64,000 nt of DNA from NCBI RefSeq assembly GCF_932526225.1, contig NC_064047.1:9785494-9849493 (forward strand), read 5' to 3'. The translations under genes were made by a program, and so were the position numbers. Source of the DNA: Nematostella vectensis. Its lineage: Eukaryota; Cnidaria; Anthozoa; Actiniaria; Edwardsiidae. Of this stretch, positions 11,676 through 22,400 are shown piece after piece; positions within the stretch are counted from its first letter, which is position 1; every line of letters starts with the position of its first letter. The notes beneath the pieces were generated by a model. That model was not told the DNA's origin. It made no database searches and saw only the letters and a list, made by a program, of their open reading frames with translations.

Positions 11676-11987
11676 CTGGAACATTATAGGATGAATGGTT
11701 CAGTTTTAAGACACCTTTTGTACTATGTTTCAGAGGGTTGGGGGGATTACTTGGTTGGGTAGTGGGAAGGAGGGGGAAAAAGCATTTGACAAGTTAACAG
11801 GTTTTCAAAACCACACTTTATCGTCACATAAAAAAATAGGGCGGCCTCTTAAGGGACTGTATTGTATTTCTGTCAATCACAGTGGTTCTAGGACATGAAT
11901 GGGGGGTTTATCTGAATCCCCTGAGCACTCCTGGGCTCGACCAGGTGCAGATCCATGGGATGTTAGGTAAGCTGTGCCTCTACCCCC

Positions 11988-12056
<69 letters not shown>

Positions 12057-13174
12057 TATATTCTTTTCAGCCATCAGACATCAGATAAAACCACAGTATA
12101 TCAAGTTTAAGTTGTTTTCTTTGTTTCAGCTATACCTTTATGAAGTAATTTGTTCCAGCAACAACTTGACTTCTGAAATGTGTTGCTTCAAAAGAACCAA
12201 ACTTTCTGCCACATTTCGCTTCAACATGGACTTTCATCTGGGGAAAGGATGTTAGTGGAAAGTGTTAATCAAGTATATAAAGTATATACCCGGTCGGAGG
12301 ACTTCACAATATCAAAGCTATAACAGGTGATCTTTATTTTTAGGGGGAGGAAATTTAAGCCTAATTATGTTGTTTGGTTGTTGTTTTATTGTTTTGTTGT
12401 TCTTTGATTTTGGAACGGTACATGTGAGAACAGCATTTTGTTCTAGGCCTTAAAGATCACGGTTTCAATTTTGATAATAAACTCTTTTCCTATAGACTCC
12501 ACTGTAATAAGTGGACATTCCTACAGGTTTCAAATCCCTACATTGATTTGTACTTTGTTAGAGATTTTTATGTAAACACAATTGGTTAGTTAGAAGAGAG
12601 AAAGGGGAGCTAGTTAAATGGGGAAACAAACACAGCTGAAATTCTCTAAAGTTGTTGACAGTTGTAGAGTACTCTTATTAGGTGGGAAAACAGCTCCATT
12701 AAATGTCACCATTCATATCTTCTCACTACTCCTTCACGTCCCCACAATTTTTGGCCATAGCAGATTTCAAAGCCCTTTTACCCCCCCCCCCCCCCCCCTT
12801 CAAACACACATGCACACAAAACAGGAGCTCCTTGGTGCATGACATAAGTATCCAACAGAAACTAAATACAGATAGCTATAGATAGCAACATCTCAATTAG
12901 AATTCAATTAAAAGGCAAAGTCCTTTGAGAAAAAGCTGAATAATACGTTAAAATATAATCAATAGAGATATCCTCACCGAAAATATTTTTTTATCATATT
13001 TTTTTTTTCTTTCGAGAATATTATGCAAACTTCTCGCCGGTCGACCATAAAGGCGGTTTTAACTTCACGATTTTAAAATGTAATTTTTGTCGTAAAATTT
13101 ATCCAAACCTGATCACAAATTGCCTGAATCTCTTCGTTCGCCTCTTGCACAACTGATGCGGCACCACAAGCCAT
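11532..13174 (-). CDS. stefin-type cysteine protease inhibitor (type 1 cystatin)
   Basis: A cytosolic inhibitor of papain-like cysteine proteases (cathepsins). Exons in coding order are 13109-13174, 12136-12237 and 11532-11675, all in phase 0, encoding 103 aa. Three inhibitory elements of the family are visible: an N-terminal MACGA with the key Gly, the first hairpin QVVAG (residues 46-50) followed by TNYFIKVHVG, and a second hairpin with LP near residue 73. The C-terminus DDELNYF matches the DELTYF end of vertebrate stefins. There is no signal peptide and there are no disulphide-loop cysteines, as expected for stefins and unlike secreted cystatins. Length and exon layout are typical. The choice between stefin A and B is not meaningful here. 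Confidence 0.95.
11987..12055 (+). repeat. (CTGT)n microsatellite, about 17 copies
   Basis: A pure tetranucleotide run inside stefin intron 2, likely length-polymorphic. Confidence 0.97.
12136..12237 (-). CDS. stefin exon 2 (QVVAG hairpin)
   Basis: 34 codons from [18 protein letters not shown] through [11 protein letters not shown]. The acceptor is CCCCAG and the donor GTATAG. Confidence 0.95.
12781..12798 (+). repeat. poly-C tract (18 C)
   Basis: A homopolymer in stefin intron 1. Confidence 0.95.
13109..13174 (-). CDS. stefin exon 1
   Basis: 22 codons, [20 protein letters not shown] then DQ, followed by the donor GTTTGG. It carries the N-terminal Gly that enters the protease cleft. Confidence 0.92.
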
Positions 13175-13564
13175 TTCTGTAGTACTATCAAGGCGAAGAC
13201 GATTCAACAAAGAAATTCGATCAACTGCACCAAAGCAAATCCACAGAATGGAAAAATTTTGTCTGCTTCGTCACGCAATGTGTCAACTTCGTTCTCACTC
13301 GATGCATTGTCGGCCATTCCCGAAAAGTCTTCGGAACTTCTTCGGAAAGCTGAGTTTGCTAAGCGGCGTCCCCGCGTGCATTCGTATTTTATGGTCTCAA
13401 ATACAGTGAAAAAAAAAAAAAAAAGGAAATCATAGAGAAAATTAAAACGGGGATTTGAAGCCATCTTTAGGTCCATTCCCAAAGGGATGCGGTTTTCTTG
13501 ATAGGGTACCCTGTTTAGCAAAACTCGAGAGTCCCTGGATTCAATCACAAAAATCAATTTCAAA
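13175..13564. promoter_or_regulatory. putative bidirectional promoter between stefin and S4-protein genes
   Basis: The two start codons point away from each other and lie 390 bp apart, so the intervening DNA should contain both 5' leaders and both promoters. No TATA box stands out. Transcription start sites cannot be placed from sequence alone. Confidence 0.6.
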
Positions 13565-13836
13565 ATGGCGGTATTTTCGAGAGGAACGCGGCATATTTCT
13601 TCTCTTTTACCACAAAAACACATCCACTGCGGCTTCTACTTCTTTTCAACACAGGTTTATCCTAGCTCAAGGTTCAAGAGTATACAAATCCCTAGGAAGA
13701 GCATTGTTTGTTCCAGTTTTTGTACTACTGATACAATCGGCTTGAACTCAACGTCAGTCTGGAAGGAGTTGAATCTGGTCGTGTCGTCTTTACGTGTTGA
13801 TCGAGTTGCGGCGTCAGGATTCGGACTTGGCCGAAG
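13565..13836 (+). CDS. S4 protein exon 1 (targeting peptide, first S4 helix)
   Basis: 90 codons plus two bases, ending LVVSSLRVDRVAASGFGLGR, with donor GTAGGC. The leftover AG joins the G of exon 2 to give Arg. Confidence 0.85.
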
Positions 13837-16800
13837 GTAGGCTTTAGTGTTTTTAGTTAGATGCTCCTTCTGATATCTTAAGTTTTCAATTGGCTTAAAT
13901 TGGACTAATTCAAAAGAGTGGCTTGTGGCATAAAAAAGTGAGCCCTCGACACGTATGGGGTCAGACTTGTTGCCAGGGTGCTCGGTCAGGGGTTCGAAAG
14001 AAGCATTGTACAGGACCCGAAATGATCCCAGGACCCGAAACGATCCCAGGACCCGAAATGATCCCCAAAAGTACCCCAACTGATCCTCGGACCCGAAACG
14101 ATACCGAGGAGTCCCCGAAGTCAACCCCAAGGAATTGCGGTAATGGACAAAGGGAAAGCAGAAGAAATACTTGCAATTCTTGAAGCATAATTAAGGGTTA
14201 ACAGCGACTCGATTTCTAAACAACGTGACTTAAAAATATTAAATTTCAACACAATACTTTTATTTATTACATTGCCCGGCGTTAAACCCATAAACAGAGT
14301 CTAAAACAAATACACAACTTTTAGTTGCTGCTGAAAGAAATACAGCATGTATAAACATAGCTACAAACAACTGATCCCGGGACCCGAAACGATCCCCAAG
14401 AGTCGCCGGAATGAACCCTAAGGAATTACAGTAATGGACAACTAAAGAAATGTGTAAGAAAGTCTTTACAGATAGGACATCCTGCTTTTCATAGGAAGCG
14501 AAATGTTTTAAAGTTATTTTTTGGCATGTTTGTTTTCGGTGAATGAAATACCTATTATATCATGATATCATGCCGGGGTGTACGCACGGCTACATGAGGA
14601 AATTCAAAACTCACATAATATTGCTTTCAACAAGAGCCACATCCTCTTAATATTTTGAATCGGTAGTAGAAGGGTTGTTCGAGTGTATTACTCAGTGTGC
14701 TTTTGTCATTCCATCTTCTCGGCCAAACCGGCTGCCTAAAATGTGTCGGTAAATATTCGCTCGTGTGGACAAGGATTTCGTGGTGAAATACATGTTTGGT
14801 TGTCAAATGAATATTAATTTTTAGGGGTGATGTTTACCGGAAATGAGACTCTCATTTATAGTGTCAGAGTCATGTGTCGGAACCGCAAAATGTTAAGAGT
14901 GTGATGGAAGGTCAAAATTTTGGGTGATCTGAGCAAAGCTGTGCTATGTTTATGCTGTATTCCTTTCAGTAGCAATTTAAAGTTGTGTATTTGTTTTGGA
15001 CTCTGTTTATGGGTTTAACGCCGTAATGTAATAAATAGAAGTATTGTGTTGGAATTTAATATTTTTAAGTCACGTTGCTTAGAAATCGAGTCGCTGTTAA
15101 CCCTTTATTATGCTTCAAAATTGCAAGTATTTCTTCTGCTTTCCCTTTGTCCATTACCGCAATTCCTTGGGGTTGATTTCGGGGACTCCTCGGTATCGGT
15201 TCGGGCCCGAGGATCAGTTGGGGTACTTTTGGGTATCATTTCGGGTCCTGGGATCGTTTCGGGCCCTGGGATCATTTCGGGTCCTGTACAGCATCTCACT
15301 TGACCGTAATGTCCGCTCAAATGACAACCTTTTGAGTTTGGGGGAAATACCTAAGTGAAAACGATCTAAGACATTTTCAGGATTGGCCGAGCCGGGGGAG
15401 GGGGGTATCATTCGAAAAGAGCATAGTATTTGAAGATTCCTTAACTTAATAAAAAAGTGACACATTTTTTGGCCGCCAATGGGGGGTGTGCACCCTGTGC
15501 ATGTCCCTCCCTATGTACGTGCCCCTCCCTTTCTCTCCCCCTTCTCCCCTCTTCTCCCCCCATCCCGTCCCACATGATCAAAGTTCTGGCTATGGGCCTG
15601 GAGGTCTACTTGTATAAACTCTGAAATCCAGTATTGTTTCTAATTTATTTGTTTGCCAGTTGGCTAGAAAATTGAGCTGGTAATGTAAAAGGAGCCCATT
15701 AAACCATAATTCAGCAAGCTTAAAACTGTTATTCAAATGTAAAATTTGAGGGAAAGCGAAACTTATTTGGAGACAACCCTGAAAAGCTCAGGCTCAGCAT
15801 CCTATAAAGACATTCTATGGAGTTGGCTTCACATTGGTGTCTGTGTAGACATACATAGTCTCTTCATAGTAATCATCTCTTGTAAGATGTACAATTCTAG
15901 AATAATGGTTGAAATAAAAGATAGTTGCCATGTGTTGTGTCTATATTTGTTATTGGGTATAAATAATCCAGATATATCCTTCATTTCGACCTCAATTAAG
16001 AGCTTATTTTATGAGAGTTGATTAGAAAGAGACTGTTATGTCTGCGCAAACAACACCATGGAGCCAACCCCATCGAACACCTTCACACACACCCTCCCTT
16101 GGTTATGCCAAGATATATGGGGAAGTGTCAGGTTCATGGAAGTGCAATTATTTCATCGTGCTGTTTTTTTTTTGTTTAAAGAAGGGCAAATCATGACCCC
16201 CGCTCCCCCCGCTAAATGCCAAGTGACTCAAAGAATCCATTTCCATCAGCTAATTCAAGCATATAACCAAGTTATTTCCAATCAAATATCATCAATAACG
16301 TATCACACTTCATTAGTAGATTGTTTTCTTTTGCTAAACCATTGTATTTGAAACAATAACAAAGAAGTGGTTGATCGACATTCTTTAACATGTTATCATA
16401 ATTTGTTTGTTTGTTTTAAAAATCCTTTCAGGAAACTGGAGGGGCGGTTGCTCGCTGGCAAGCTTTATCTTAACAGGAAAACAGTAACAAAAGGTTCTCA
16501 ACAAGTAAGGAACAGTTCATTTGAAAGGATATAGAAACGCCAAATATATACTCAGACTGTTCTTTAAAATGTGCATGGGCAAAGGTAAATGAAATGATAA
16601 CAGGCAAAAGGAAAACAAAGATGTGCAATTTTTCTTTTAAAGGAAAATCAAGCATAAACAGTAAGTGGCATCCACTTAAAATGGTCTGTTCCTTACAAAG
16701 ACAGTCATGCATGAATTTGTAATGGTTTTTGTGTGACTTTATCTAAACCCAGTAAAATATACAGAAAACATAATTCCTTTCAATCCTTGAAAATGTATTT

Positions 16801-17026
16801 TTTTTTTATTTTTAAGGTAGCAAGTGGAGATGTAATTGAACTTTTGTCAAGGCAAAATCTTACAGCCGAAATGGGGGAACCAGAGTCAGATATGTTGTTA
16901 TTTTCCAGGTTAGTTGTCGCTAGTGTTGGTGAGAAAACCAGAAAGGGAAACTTGCATCTTACCATGTTTAGACAACGAAACGTTTTTTTAAGTCAAGAAG
17001 AATTTATGGCACATTTTTCAAGGTGA
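13565..17026 (+). CDS. S4-domain RNA-binding protein, probably mitochondrial (MTRES1/C6orf203-like)
   Basis: Predicted RNA-binding protein of 184 aa from exons 13565-13836, 16432-16504 and 16817-17026, with matching phases. The N-terminus MAVFSRGTRHISSLLPQKHI is rich in Arg, Ser and hydrophobics without acidic residues, like a mitochondrial targeting peptide. Residues 73-125 form an S4 fold signature: SSLRVDRVAASGFGLGRR, then KLEGRLLAGKLYLNRKTV, then VASGDVIELL. The C-terminal part contains VVASVGEKTRKGNLHLTMFR. The order matches the vertebrate mitochondrial transcription rescue factor MTRES1, whose S4 domain binds mitochondrial RNA and ribosomes. Bacterial YlmH-type S4 proteins share the motif, so the exact orthology is inference. 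Intron 1 carries a 1.28 kb fold-back element, and a MITE ends 43 bp before exon 2. Confidence 0.85.
14007..15290. mobile_element. 1.28 kb fold-back element with ~350 bp inverted arms
   Basis: The left arm 14007-14362 and the right arm 14941-15290 are inverted copies with scattered differences, separated by 578 bp. The outer tips read TGTACAGGACCCGAAATGAT and its complement. Near each tip, GGACCCGAAA(T/C)GATCCC units recur in short array, and a further fragment of the arm (14371-14440) lies in the middle. No transposase ORF is present, so it is non-autonomous. It lies within intron 1 of the S4 gene. Confidence 0.88.
16176..16388 (+). mobile_element. TTAA-type MITE family, copy 2
   Basis: Bounded by TTAAAGAAGGGC and GACATTCTTTAA, with the family's CATTTCCATCAGC block and GTGGTTGATCGACATT end. 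It lies just 43 bp upstream of exon 2 of the S4 gene. Confidence 0.85.
16432..16504 (+). CDS. S4 protein exon 2 (S4 helix-strand core)
   Basis: Acceptor CCTTTCAG and donor GTAAGG bound 73 bp: one base completing Arg, then KLEGRLLAGKLYLNRKTV and TKGSQQ. This is the GK..(V/L)N core of S4 domains. It is too short to show up as an ORF. Confidence 0.85.
16817..17026 (+). CDS. S4 protein exon 3 (C-terminal)
   Basis: 69 codons plus TGA, starting VASGDVIELL after the acceptor TTTTTAAG. A donor-like CAG/GTTAGT lies within it near 16907-16914, but reading on to the stop gives the longer, more family-like end. Confidence 0.8.
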   Translation, partial: VASGDVIELLSRQNLTAEMGEPESDMLLFSRLVVASVGEKTRKGNLHLTMFRQRNVFLSQEEFMAHFSR

Positions 17027-17422
17027 CGAGGTTCAAGTCTGTTGACTGGGAGCTTAGACAAACCAACCCCACCTGAGTAGAAAAGATAGCGCACCACTTC
17101 AAAATATCATTAAAATGTAGTATAATGAAAACGCTTTTAGGCTTATGATAGGCTTAGACGGAGGTGGAATATTAAAAGAAGACAATTTTTGACATCAAGG
17201 TTTTTAATGATTTCTACCTAACACATGCAGTAAATGCTAACTTAAACAATTATAGCACTATTATGCTCCTGAAAGAAAGTTTTACTGTCAATCAAATATA
17301 TTGAATGAAATATTTCATTTATTGACCGTTATTGTAAATAGACTCAGTTTTTGGTCACATAATGGTTAACAATGACCAAGGAGTCGCTACTTTTTAGAAC
17401 TTACATTTTAAAAACTGTACTA

Positions 17423-17428
17423 AATAAA
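17423..17428 (+). terminator. candidate polyadenylation signal AATAAA
   Basis: A consensus hexamer about 400 bp after the S4-protein stop. I have no evidence of cleavage there. Confidence 0.35.
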
Positions 17429-17949
17429 TGCCTAAGACCAAAACGAATTCAAAGAATGGGTTTGATTAAATACATATGATCATCATGATAAACGTTCGTA
17501 AAGAGGAAGGATGTACTTAGGTAAGTACAAGCGACATCTCGTAGACCACGTGTTCAATGTTTGGTATACTTGAGTGCCCATGTGTAAGCGGTGGTAGCAC
17601 AAACGACGCGAGGCAATAAATAAACACCAAAAATATAGAATAAAAAAATGTACACAATAAAATGTTGACAGACAATCCAAACTAAAACCTAAATCTTGGA
17701 TTCCTTAAAACACAGCCAATCTCTGTCATGTCTCAATCCAAATCCCCAGAATAACTCGTTGTACTAGCTTTTACCTTGTGGATCCTGTTAATACAATCAA
17801 ATCACAGCCAATAATATCCGAGTTATCTACATACGTCATAACTCTCATGAAAGCATTAATACAACAGTATTCAGTATTCACAACAGTATTCCGATGCGGT
17901 TCGCCGATGCTATATGGGGGATATTGATCCCATGAGACATCTCCTTTAC

Positions 17950-18485
17950 CAAGTGTTTACTGCATGGGCTTTCAGTGGTTGCCGTGGTGCTGTACAAATG
18001 ATGACAAAAGTGACACCGCCTTGACCCACGTGTTTACTGCATGGGCTTTCTGTGGTTGCCGTGGTGCTGTACAAATGATGACAAAAGTGACACCGCCTTG
18101 ACCACGTGTTTACTACATGGGCTTCCTGTATTCGCCGTGATGCTGTTCAAGTGATGATAAAACTGATATCTTCTTGACCACGTGTTTACTACATGGGCTT
18201 TCTGTGGTCGCCGTGATGCTGTTAAAGTGACGATAAAAGTGACATCTCCTTGACCACGTGTTTCCTACATGGGCTTCCTGTGCTCGTCGTGCTAAAGTGA
18301 GGATAAAAGGGACATCTCCTTAACCATGTCTGTACTGCATGGGCTTTCTGTGTTCGCCGTGATGCTGCTAAATTGAGGATAAAAGGGACATCTCCTTGGC
18401 CATGTATTTAATGCATGGGCTTACTGTGGTTGCCGCGATACTGTTCAAGTGATGATAACCCCGTGTGACATGTCGTTGACAGCTG
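17950..18485. repeat. ~76 bp minisatellite, 7 copies
   Basis: CATGGGCTT recurs at 17963, 18040, 18116, 18192, 18268, 18338 and 18414, so the unit is 70-77 bp. Each unit reads roughly CCACGTGTTTACTGCATGGG, then TGTGGTTGCCGTG, GTGATGATAAAAGTGACA and CTCCTTGAC. Several units carry the palindrome CACGTG. Confidence 0.92.
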
Positions 18486-19272
18486 GCCCGCGGGACGCCA
18501 CAACACCGCCCTGTATCTCTCTGTTTATGGGCACTTTCCGGATGTGATCAAATGTCCCAAATTATCGTCAACAAACCCGCGCTGCATACAAACACCAGGA
18601 CCGCATCTCTTGTGCATCGTCTCATCTAATGTGCCTTGACCGTCTAGTCACAAACACATCCGCACCATTTCAGCTGTAAGTAAGTACTTGTGCGGTTGGC
18701 TGTAATATCTGTAGAGGAATCAAGAAAAATTGGACCCCTTGAAATCCCCGAAATTTGGCATTTGCCAGGGTTTTTATTTCTGATGTGCAGGATCTGCTTG
18801 CGAGCTTAATTCTTCTGCGGACGCCAAATACGGTAAACCTCTTGACTTGTCGCACGTACTTAAACAATCCCATAAAAGCATCTCTTCAAATTGCTTGAAA
18901 AAAGACCGTCGCTTTCAATGGAATACTCCCTTTTGTGTTATAAAAATTGTTTAGCTGTGTGTCAAAGATAAGCTATCTTTTTTATGATACTTTATCCAAC
19001 CGATTTTATCCGACTGATGTTTTCCCAATAATAAATATGAAATGACGAGGACTAGTATAGTTATTCAAAGTTGGTTCAAGGGACAATCACTCCATGACAA
19101 TTCAAAGAATATAGCTTCACATATTCGTGTCGGAGGACGCCTCTTCTCTCATACGAAGCTGTCTTAAAGATTTTAAGAGCATCAATTGACGCGCTTCGCC
19201 CTGCTTACTCTGCCAACTTAAACAAAGCTGCACGCAATCCCAACAGACAATTCAAGGCTATATTCAGTCATT

Positions 19273-19462
19273 ATGGACGGGAAGACCACTACTGGGATCG
19301 CAACGGTGTTCCTAATCCTCGCCATCCTTCTGTACGAAGATCTGATGACAAGACGCTTCAGGGGTCTTGAAGATCGTATTGGGAGGTTGGAATCGACAGT
19401 TAGCGACCTCCAGCTGTTGCAAAGAAGGAATGGTCGGTTCTTCAGTGATATAAATACCCGTG
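19273..19462 (+). CDS. collagen/Ig gene exon 1 (membrane anchor, coiled coil)
   Basis: 63 codons plus one base, then GTAAGT. It includes [20 protein letters not shown] as a signal anchor with no cleavage motif, followed by a heptad pattern. The start is the first in-frame ATG. Confidence 0.82.
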
Positions 19463-22400
19463 GTAAGTACTCTGGGATGTGTGTTTCGATTAAAGGTCCT
19501 TCGCTGTCAAAACTAACAGGGAGGTTATCATTTTAAATGGCCCTTTGCCCTCGCGGGTCATCTGATTTAGTTTCACAACGGGAAAAATAAACATGTCGTC
19601 GTGAAGAGACGATAAGATATATTTGACCTATTATCACAGGGGCTGGGCGGTTAGAATAAATAGCAAAACTTGTCCAATAATGTTCATCGGATAAACTTGG
19701 TTCTGATACATTGTTTAGAGACTTCTCGGCGACATTAAAACACTTTTAACATTCCAAACTCTGAAATGTCCGACATTATTAACAACTTCACAGATATGCA
19801 ATCTCAAACATAACAACGAATCATAATTATTTTACTAACTAGTCTTAATGATATTGAAGCTCGTTAAACATCATTTTCCTGCACCGACAGATTCTCGCCT
19901 TTTCTCTCTTTTTTAAGAGGTTGTACATAACAGGCAAGTTCGTTCCTTTGTCCGTATTGGCCTTGTGAACTTGTTTGCAAAAGTAATTTTACCATATTTC
20001 AAGTCGTATAAGAAATTTCAAATTGTCTGAGCCCCGAGTCTGAATACACGGCGATACCGTGTGATAATACGTTCGTATTACTTGTTTGCGGAGGTCCCAT
20101 ATTGTTTTAAATAGGGGAAATTTAATCCAGTAAAAAGCTCATGTTACACTATAAACTACAAGATTTGATGACTCCATTGCCCAACTTGCCTTGCTTTTTT
20201 CTTCAAATTTTTCGGAAGAAAACATCGGAGTTTGATGAGAGCTTAGCTTTCCGTTTCTTATGCCGTTCGGGGTTTTTCAAGCGATGAGTTTGCAGTAGGA
20301 TCATAATGGGATTTATACCTTTTGAAGTACCACTTATCTCCCGGGAGTACTTAATGTCATTCCCTTCATATTGTGGGTTTTTTACGATGTTTGAGCACGC
20401 ACGCCACCACGCTTCCCGCCTTTTGTTTCTTAAAAAAATACGCAACAGATGTTTTGTAGTTTGTATTTGGTGTCAACATATTAATGTATAAGTAACACCA
20501 GGCTGTGTTCACGTCGTTTCCCACGTCTCCAGACACTAATTGCACAGCTAGAATAAATACATCAGCGTGCTTGCACAAATTTCAACTATCTCGTCGTATG
20601 TTTCTAATTAAACTATGCCCCCTTTACTTCGGCACTCTTCTTGTGAAAATAAAGAGATATAGAAAGATACGAAGATGGATGAGATTCCACAGGCTATGTT
20701 ATATATATTCTTCCTTCTATTCATGCTTTCTCTTTTTAAACTGTCTATGCGTCGGGCCGGGTTGTCATGTCTGGAAATTTGTCAGTTGCAAATCACTCAA
20801 TTTTTGTACAAATAACGTTGCACTCGGAAATCAATGTATCATATAGTCCGCAGTGCTTTATGGATAGTGTATAAATGGCCGAATCCTGGTATGTGAAAGC
20901 CATGGGAGCAAAAACAATAATTCTAAAGCCTTCGAAGGCCTTGGTTTCTTTTTATATACGCTTTTTTTGCTTATTTATTTGATACCTTGAGCACTGCGGG
21001 TACGATATATGGATTCTCCAAGTGCAACATGTTTTTTTAAAATAGATGTATACATTTGCCCATAAACATAAGGTTTTTATCAGCTGCTTTATAGAGGTTC
21101 CATTCTTACACAACCATTTAGTTCATTTTGTTTCTTTTCCTCTACAGTCTTAAGTAATCTTATTATGCTTCGGATTCAAAGACCAAGAAACTCTCAAAGT
21201 CATAGGCGTCAACGTCGCAGTCCATCTAACGAAAGCAACAGCACAATCTCCCTTGCGACGAGCCTAGCCGAGGAGATAGCAAAACATCTCAGCCCAGCCG
21301 TCATTAGACTATGCATGGGCGGATCCCTAACGTGTCCCCCAGGCCCGCGCGGTCCACCAGGGAGACCTGGGCACCCAGGCCAAAAGGGGACCCGAGGACG
21401 CCGCGGCCAAAGAGGAAGACGTGGCAACCCAGGGTCACCAGGACCCAAGGGAACGCCGGGAAAGGATGGGAGACGGGGAGCAGTGGGCTCGAAAGGAATG
21501 AAAGGACAAAAAGGGGAAAAGGGGGAACGAGGAATTGGAGTTCGTGGAGAGAAAGGAGCACCGGGGGATACACTCTCCGCGCCGAATGCCATTGTCTCAC
21601 CAGCACTGATTACAATTAACGCGTCCGATACTGCCGTGTTCCACTGTGCGGCGAGTGGTGTCCCGAAACCCGTGCTCATCTGGAGTAAAGTCGACGGTGC
21701 GCCATTAATGGAAAGCTCGTACAAGATGCTTGGAAATGGGAGACTGGTATTGGAGAATACGACGCTTGAGGACGCGGGATTGTACGAATGCAAAGCTATT
21801 AATCTTCTTGGGGAGTCAAGTGCTACGATGCGGCTAGTAGTCACTGGTGAGTAGGGATCTCAAAGGCGGGCTCACACAGTCTCGTACCCAGGCGCCGCGC
21901 GAATCATTTTGGGAGAAGCTGTAATCTGCCAGTCATTATTTTTACCGTTTCCGCTTCAGGGCTCCTGTGGAAGGCCTCGCAATAGCAAATAACGACTGGG
22001 TACGATTCTGGGGCTGGCTAGAGCATTTACAAGCTGCGATATATCAAACCTGTACTTCTGTTTGTGAAATTTAAAATAGTTCGAGATACGGAAAGGCCAT
22101 TCGTGAGATGTTTAGAAGTCGTACACAGATCACGCCGCTGTTTTACGCCCCCGGAGGGTATGGCTAGGTGAATGAACTTTCGAATCTCCCGTAACAGTGC
22201 TGTAGCAGCTCTTGAAATATTGGGGGAAGGGGGCACAATACAGAAACATTAAGATTTTTTTTTTTTGGGGGGGGGGAGGGTTGCACAGCCACGCCCCTAC
22301 TGTTCATTTCCTTATATATGTATATTTTTTATATGGGGGGGGCACATGCCCCCAGTGCCACACCCCCTGCTACTGCCCTGCTTACAAATACATGGCCTTT

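Larger units (their letters stand above)
17027..19272. other. intergenic region upstream of the collagen/Ig gene
   Basis: No ORF here has protein-like features. It includes the minisatellite at 17950-18485 and the presumed promoter of the gene starting at 19273. Confidence 0.55.

Noticed and set aside
13204-13623. 139-codon minus-strand frame upstream of the stefin start
   Set aside because: It overlaps the presumed divergent promoter and the S4-protein first exon and has no homology. Probably 5' leader.
21209-21844. Long minus-strand frame opposite the collagen/Ig exon 2
   Set aside because: Antisense shadow of the GC-rich collagen coding sequence.
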